The translations under genes were made by a program, and so were the position numbers. From positions 1 to 64,000 of the forward strand of contig NZ_URHZ01000009.1 in assembly GCF_900547735.1 (NCBI RefSeq): a stretch of DNA of 64,000 nt, read 5' to 3'. Of the stretch, positions 61,259-64,000 are shown one piece after another. The notes below the pieces were generated by a model. The model saw only the letters and a list, made by a program, of their open reading frames with translations. It did not search any database and was not told the DNA's origin. Positions within the stretch are counted from its first letter, which is position 1, and each line of letters starts with the position of its first letter. This stretch comes from an uncultured Clostridium sp. Its GTDB lineage: Bacteria; Bacillota; Clostridia; Lachnospirales; Lachnospiraceae.

Positions 61259-61846
61259 TTACCCCCGGATCTCCTGCTCCTCCAAACGGTGGAGCCAGTC
61301 AGCGTAGCCTTTCACCAGGAAACGGAAGCTTTCCTCAGAATGAATATTTTTACCCGTAAAATACCCTGCCGCTTCAAGCAGGGCAAAACCGTGCAGGGCG
61401 CTCCTGAAACAGCGTGAAAAATGCACATTTTCCTCATCCTGGATCTGATATTGACAGACAACGTTTCTGATTGCCAGCATGCTTTCCCTGCCGACTTCGA
61501 TCGTGCCGTCTCCCTGATCCAGCACAGGCATGCCGATAATCGCTTTGTATAATTCCTGATTTTCCTTCACAAATCCGCGGTATGCATAAGCCAGGGCCAT
61601 GACGGCCTCGTCGCGCGTCTTTCCTTCAACCGCACGGGCCAGGCTGCCGTTGAGCCTGGAAGCAGCCAGCTTTCCGACCTCACGGTTAATATCTTCAACT
61701 CCGTTCACATGGTTGTACAGTGACGCCGCCTTCACATCCATCCTCAAAGCCAGCTCACGCACCGAAAAATTGCCGTATCCCTTCTCCTCAACCAACTGCA
61801 GAGCAGTATCAACGATCATCTCTATTGTCAAACCTTTACCCTTCAT
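61259..61846 (-). CDS. TetR/AcrR-family repressor of the adjacent MATE gene
   Basis: This 195-residue protein has a TetR helix-turn-helix (TALQLVEEKGYGNFSVRELALRMDVKAASLYNHVN in part) and a TetR_C/WHG-like C-terminal domain (AYRGFVKENQELYKAI, FRSALHGFALLEAAGYF). It is the first gene behind a promoter with a perfect palindrome at the start site, so it represses itself and the MATE gene. ATG 61846 has AAGGAG at somewhat long spacing. Confidence 0.92.
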   Translation of the reverse strand: MKGKGLTIEMIVDTALQLVEEKGYGNFSVRELALRMDVKAASLYNHVNGVEDINREVGKLAASRLNGSLARAVEGKTRDEAVMALAYAYRGFVKENQELYKAIIGMPVLDQGDGTIEVGRESMLAIRNVVCQYQIQDEENVHFSRCFRSALHGFALLEAAGYFTGKNIHSEESFRFLVKGYADWLHRLEEQEIRG

Positions 61847-61861
61847 ATCCTGGTGTTCTCC

Positions 61862-61912
61862 TTAAACTAACATTGTTAGTTTAATTGTATACCGCTGCTT
61901 TCCGTTTGTCAA
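61862..61912 (-). promoter_or_regulatory. TetR-MATE promoter and operator
   Basis: A perfect TTGACA (61907-61912) and TACAAT (61884-61889) are 17 bp apart on the minus strand. A perfect 23-bp palindrome TTAAACTAACA-T-TGTTAGTTTAA (61862-61884) covers the start site. Confidence 0.85.
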
Positions 61913-61928
61913 TATGAATTCAAAATAA

Positions 61929-61954
61929 CTCTGCCCCGCGCATTCAGGGCAGAG
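61929..61954. other. GC-rich hairpin
   Basis: CTCTGCCC and GGGCAGAG form a perfect 8-bp stem with a 10-nt loop. On the minus strand it is followed by TTATTTTG. It lies upstream of the TetR promoter and could terminate the LpdD-like operon. Confidence 0.45.
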
Positions 61955-61974
61955 TAAGCCTTATATCTCCGTTA

Positions 61975-62064
61975 GTTACTGTTCACTCCGTGCCCAGTAA
62001 CACGCTGCGCGATGCACAGAAACGACAAAAAACACCTCGCGGAATATTACCTGTGAACAGTAAC
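61975..62064. repeat. MITE-like element with perfect 12-bp terminal inverted repeats
   Basis: This 90-bp element is bounded by GTTACTGTTCAC (61975-61986) and GTGAACAGTAAC (62053-62064). Its right part matches the fragment at 36806-36844. It overlaps the end of the LpdD-like gene: the element's right end encodes that protein's last residues VTVHR and its TAA stop. Confidence 0.8.
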
Positions 62065-62403
62065 CTCCGTTAACTTTTCCACCTGCTCGAGCATTACCTC
62101 CGTCTCATCCAAAATCAGTCCTATCTTTTCCTTTGTAATATAATCGTAGTGAATCCCGCACGCCACCGTCACAGGGCAGCCCCAGACCTCAAACAGAGCC
62201 TGAGCCCACCGGGCGCTGACTGCGCTTTCCCTGTGGCCGTCCTCCTCCATGGTATGAAGACCGTCGGCACTGCAGATACTGACGGCGCCAATATGGGTTT
62301 TCATTCCGCCCACAAGGAGAATATGTATGCCCTGATTCAGCACCGAAATTTCTGCAGTGATCGGATAATTGAGAACTGTCTGCCTGTATGTAACCCTTTT
62401 CAT
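62047..62403 (-). CDS. LpdD-like prenylated-flavin chaperone family protein
   Basis: This 118-residue protein resembles the small third component found beside UbiD/UbiX-type decarboxylases such as gallate decarboxylase (LpdD type): GIHILLVGGMKTHIGAVSICS, RWAQALFEVWGCPVTVACGIHYDYI. It probably helps load prenyl-FMN into the UbiD partner. ATG 62403 overlaps the UbiX stop (ATGA), so a longer frame to 62535, which runs through the minisatellite, is rejected. The last five residues come from a dispersed repeat. Confidence 0.78.
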   Translation of the reverse strand: MKRVTYRQTVLNYPITAEISVLNQGIHILLVGGMKTHIGAVSICSADGLHTMEEDGHRESAVSARWAQALFEVWGCPVTVACGIHYDYITKEKIGLILDETEVMLEQVEKLTEVTVHR

Positions 62404-63086
62404 AATGCGACATCCTCTCCGCCTAATCTGCGTTTTTCGTCCAATCTGTCCTCTTCTCCCCGTCTGCCCTCTTTTCCAAATCTGTCCTCTTCTCCCAGCC
62501 TGCCTTCTCTTCCCAATCTGCACTCTTCTCCCCAACGGCAGAAATGCTCCGGCTCAATGCCGAACTGATCCAGCACCTTCCCCGCGATATGCGCCGTGCA
62601 GGCCTCCACCGAATCAGGATGGTTATAGTAACTGAGCACCGGCGGAATAACCACCGCTCCCATCCGGCTGATCTCGTACAGATTTCTCAAATGGATCGTG
62701 CTGAGAGGAGTTTCCCGGGCCACCAGCACCAGTTTTCTTCTCTCTTTTATCGTTACGTCGGCCGCCCTGAGGAGGAGATTGTCGCTGTATCCGCTGACAA
62801 TCCCCGCCACTGTTTTCATACTGCACGGCACTACAATCATTCCGGCGGTACGGAACGTTCCGCTGGCTATGGCTGCTCCGATGTTACTGTTATCGTAAAC
62901 TACATCGGCCATGGCATTCAGTTCCTTCCGGGTCAGATTTGTCTCCTGGCCCAGTGTCATTTCAGCGCCTCTCGTATATACGAGGTGCGTTTCAATCTCC
63001 GAGTGATGAAGCTGCCTCAGAATCTCCACGGCTATCGGGACGCCGGAGGCTCCGCTGATGCCGATTACCAGTCTAGTTTTACCCAT
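62400..63086 (-). CDS. ubiX: UbiX-family flavin prenyltransferase with repeat tail
   Basis: This 228-residue protein makes prenyl-FMN for the UbiD enzyme. It has RLVIGISGASGVPIAVEIL at the start, IVVPCSMKTVAGIVSGYSDNLLLRAADV near 85-112 (in part), and RETPLSTIHLRNL near 125. The family normally ends near residue 190; here a charged tail of about 45 residues with hexapeptide repeats (GREGRLGEEDRFG and so on) follows, encoded by an 18-bp minisatellite. ATG 63086 overlaps the UbiD stop; a longer frame to 63299 is not family-like. Confidence 0.92.
   Translation of the reverse strand: MGKTRLVIGISGASGVPIAVEILRQLHHSEIETHLVYTRGAEMTLGQETNLTRKELNAMADVVYDNSNIGAAIASGTFRTAGMIVVPCSMKTVAGIVSGYSDNLLLRAADVTIKERRKLVLVARETPLSTIHLRNLYEISRMGAVVIPPVLSYYNHPDSVEACTAHIAGKVLDQFGIEPEHFCRWGEECRLGREGRLGEEDRFGKEGRRGEEDRLDEKRRLGGEDVAL
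62425..62532. repeat. 18-bp minisatellite in the UbiX gene tail
   Basis: Six tandem 18-bp units close to AATCTGTCCTCTTCTCCC encode the Arg/Glu/Gly-rich hexapeptide repeats at the UbiX C terminus. The units keep the reading frame, but the same length class occurs in non-coding spacers elsewhere in the window. Confidence 0.85.
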
Positions 63087-64000
63087 TTTTCCGGATTCAC
63101 CTCCATAAACTGTGACCGCACAAAATGTTCTTTTAAGTGGAAGGGCACGGTGCAGTCGAAAATAACCTTGCAGGATATGCCCCTGTCTGAAATCGACGGG
63201 CTGTAATACGGCTGGGCGCTTGGATCCAGCGGATGGCAGCGTACGCCCGGCAGGAAAATGGTATCCACATCTCCCTGGTATCTCGTATTCATTGCCCACA
63301 TCACATCGTCGGAATCAAAAATGTCTACATCCTCGTCTACCAGAATCACGTGTTTCAATTCGGAAAAAGCGCTGAATGCCAGAATAGCCGCCTGTCTCTG
63401 ACGTCCTTCATCACTGGCCATGCTCTTTTTAATCTGCATGACGGCCATATATTTACCGCCTCCCGACGGATGGCAGTATACATTCTGAAGACGGCCGGGC
63501 ATTGCGCGCTCCACCAGGTCGTAAATACTGGCCTCCGTGCAGATTCCCGCCATATTTACATGCTCCATGCTCGGGCCGATGCAGGTCTGCATAACCGGAT
63601 GTTTCCGGTGTGTCACGGCCTTCACCTTAATCATCCAGCACTGGTCGCTGGCCCCTCCGGTATAACCCGGGAATTCCGGCATGGCATAACCCGTATGGCT
63701 GTTCTGATCCTCCTGAACGCGGCGGTTTGGCAGCACCTCCCCTTCAATTACATATTCCGCATTTGCGATTGCCAGCTCGGAAACGGTTTTGCACCTGCAC
63801 ATCTTTACCGCAGACTCCCGAAGCGCGCCTGCGATGGAGAGCTCATTGTAACCGAGCGGCGTTGTCGGCGGCTCAAAGCAGGAGGTAATCTCAATCGCCG
63901 GATCCACGCCGATGCTGACGGAAATCGGCAGCGTCTGCCCCAGTTCCTCCGCCCGCACGGCCATTGCACCGATGTGCCTTGCTCCGGGAGTAAAGAAAAT
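63065..64000 (-). CDS. UbiD-family (de)carboxylase, 5' end outside the window
   Basis: The frame is open to the last base, so about a third or more of the N terminus is missing. The visible 311 residues carry the UbiD features IFFTPGARHIGAMA, a PTTPLGYNELSIAGAL segment, EYVIEGEVLPNRRVQE with the catalytic Glu/Arg region, and VILVDEDVDIFDSDDVMWAMNTRYQ (in part). The protein needs prenyl-FMN, made by the adjacent UbiX. The UbiD / UbiX / LpdD-like order matches gallate- or hydroxybenzoate-type decarboxylases, but the substrate cannot be read from this. Confidence 0.92.
   Translation of the reverse strand: MFFTPGARHIGAMAVRAEELGQTLPISVSIGVDPAIEITSCFEPPTTPLGYNELSIAGALRESAVKMCRCKTVSELAIANAEYVIEGEVLPNRRVQEDQNSHTGYAMPEFPGYTGGASDQCWMIKVKAVTHRKHPVMQTCIGPSMEHVNMAGICTEASIYDLVERAMPGRLQNVYCHPSGGGKYMAVMQIKKSMASDEGRQRQAAILAFSAFSELKHVILVDEDVDIFDSDDVMWAMNTRYQGDVDTIFLPGVRCHPLDPSAQPYYSPSISDRGISCKVIFDCTVPFHLKEHFVRSQFMEVNPEKWVKLDW

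Noticed and set aside
62404..62535. Upstream extension of the LpdD-like protein through the minisatellite
   Set aside because: The extra residues are another reading frame of the UbiX tail repeat, and the ATG at 62403 overlaps the UbiX stop in the usual coupled way.
63087..63299. Upstream extension of UbiX
   Set aside because: It lies wholly inside the UbiD coding region in another frame and has no family similarity; the UbiX motif begins right after ATG 63086.
1..64000. tRNA, rRNA, complete insertion sequence, integrase or prophage
   Set aside because: Read through on both strands without finding a tRNA-like cloverleaf, rRNA segment, transposase or phage structural gene that I could support.

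Overview
The window looks like a chromosomal segment of an anaerobic, gut-type Clostridia, most likely Lachnospiraceae (Clostridium cluster XIVa). The basis is Gram-positive gene style: strong GGAGG ribosome sites with frequent GTG/TTG starts, short AT-rich promoters, intrinsic terminators and many MATE exporters with local MerR/TetR regulators. Catabolism is built on Fe-S dehydratases, CaiB/BaiF CoA-transferases and a UbiD decarboxylase. Genus is not decided by the sequence. No tRNA, rRNA, CRISPR array, prophage or complete insertion sequence was seen.

Layout. (1) 0.3-10.6 kb: one minus-strand catabolic operon (TRAP transporter, LeuC/LeuD-like hydratase, isocitrate-lyase/PEP-mutase-family lyase, D-2-hydroxyacid dehydrogenase, glycerate kinase) behind a textbook sigma-54 promoter, with a PrpR-like sigma-54 activator upstream and a perfect inverted repeat as candidate activator site. 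(2) 10.9-12.95 kb: an RtcB-family RNA ligase plus peptide release factor H pair, preceded by a promoter, a 12-residue leader peptide and an intrinsic terminator, i.e. an apparent attenuator. (3) 13-19 kb: a zinc-ribbon membrane protein, two Cys-rich DUF4489-like proteins with a membrane protein, a lipoprotein hydrolase, and a MerR regulator. (4) 19-21 kb: GltS-like carrier and pyroglutamyl peptidase behind a 19-bp-spacer MerR-type promoter. (5) 21-30.5 kb: two tandem MATE plus cytidylate-kinase-like modules (one kinase truncated) with a TetR gene, Tag glycosylase, ECF sigma/anti-sigma pair, and a MerR-MATE pair. (6) 30.6-39.7 kb: mixed small genes, a toxin-antitoxin pair, a GMP synthase whose glutaminase domain is gutted, peptide deformylase with an XRE regulator, a DUF1848 protein, a phosphoesterase and a PEBP protein. 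(7) 39.9-43.9 kb: a PrpD / HD / aconitase-type operon. (8) 44.4-48.5 kb: a sugar isomerase, xylulokinase and AraC regulator. (9) 48.9-59.6 kb: IclR regulator and a long CoA-transferase operon with hotdog dehydratase, carrier, lactonase-fold protein, PrpF and nitroreductase. (10) 59.8-61.9 kb: TetR-MATE pair. (11) 62-64 kb: LpdD-like / UbiX / UbiD decarboxylase operon running off the right edge.

How it works together. Three separate operons carry enzymes of the methylcitrate / alkylmalate / unsaturated-dicarboxylate type, each with its own uptake or regulatory logic. The PrpD-aconitase operon and the CoA-transferase operon share a palindrome (TTTCTRT-N3-AYAGAAA) at their promoters, which suggests one regulator, with the nearby IclR protein as candidate. 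The window is also unusually rich in short repeats: at least five 16-18 bp minisatellites, two MITE-like families with terminal inverted repeats, and a terminator hairpin family present in two copies.
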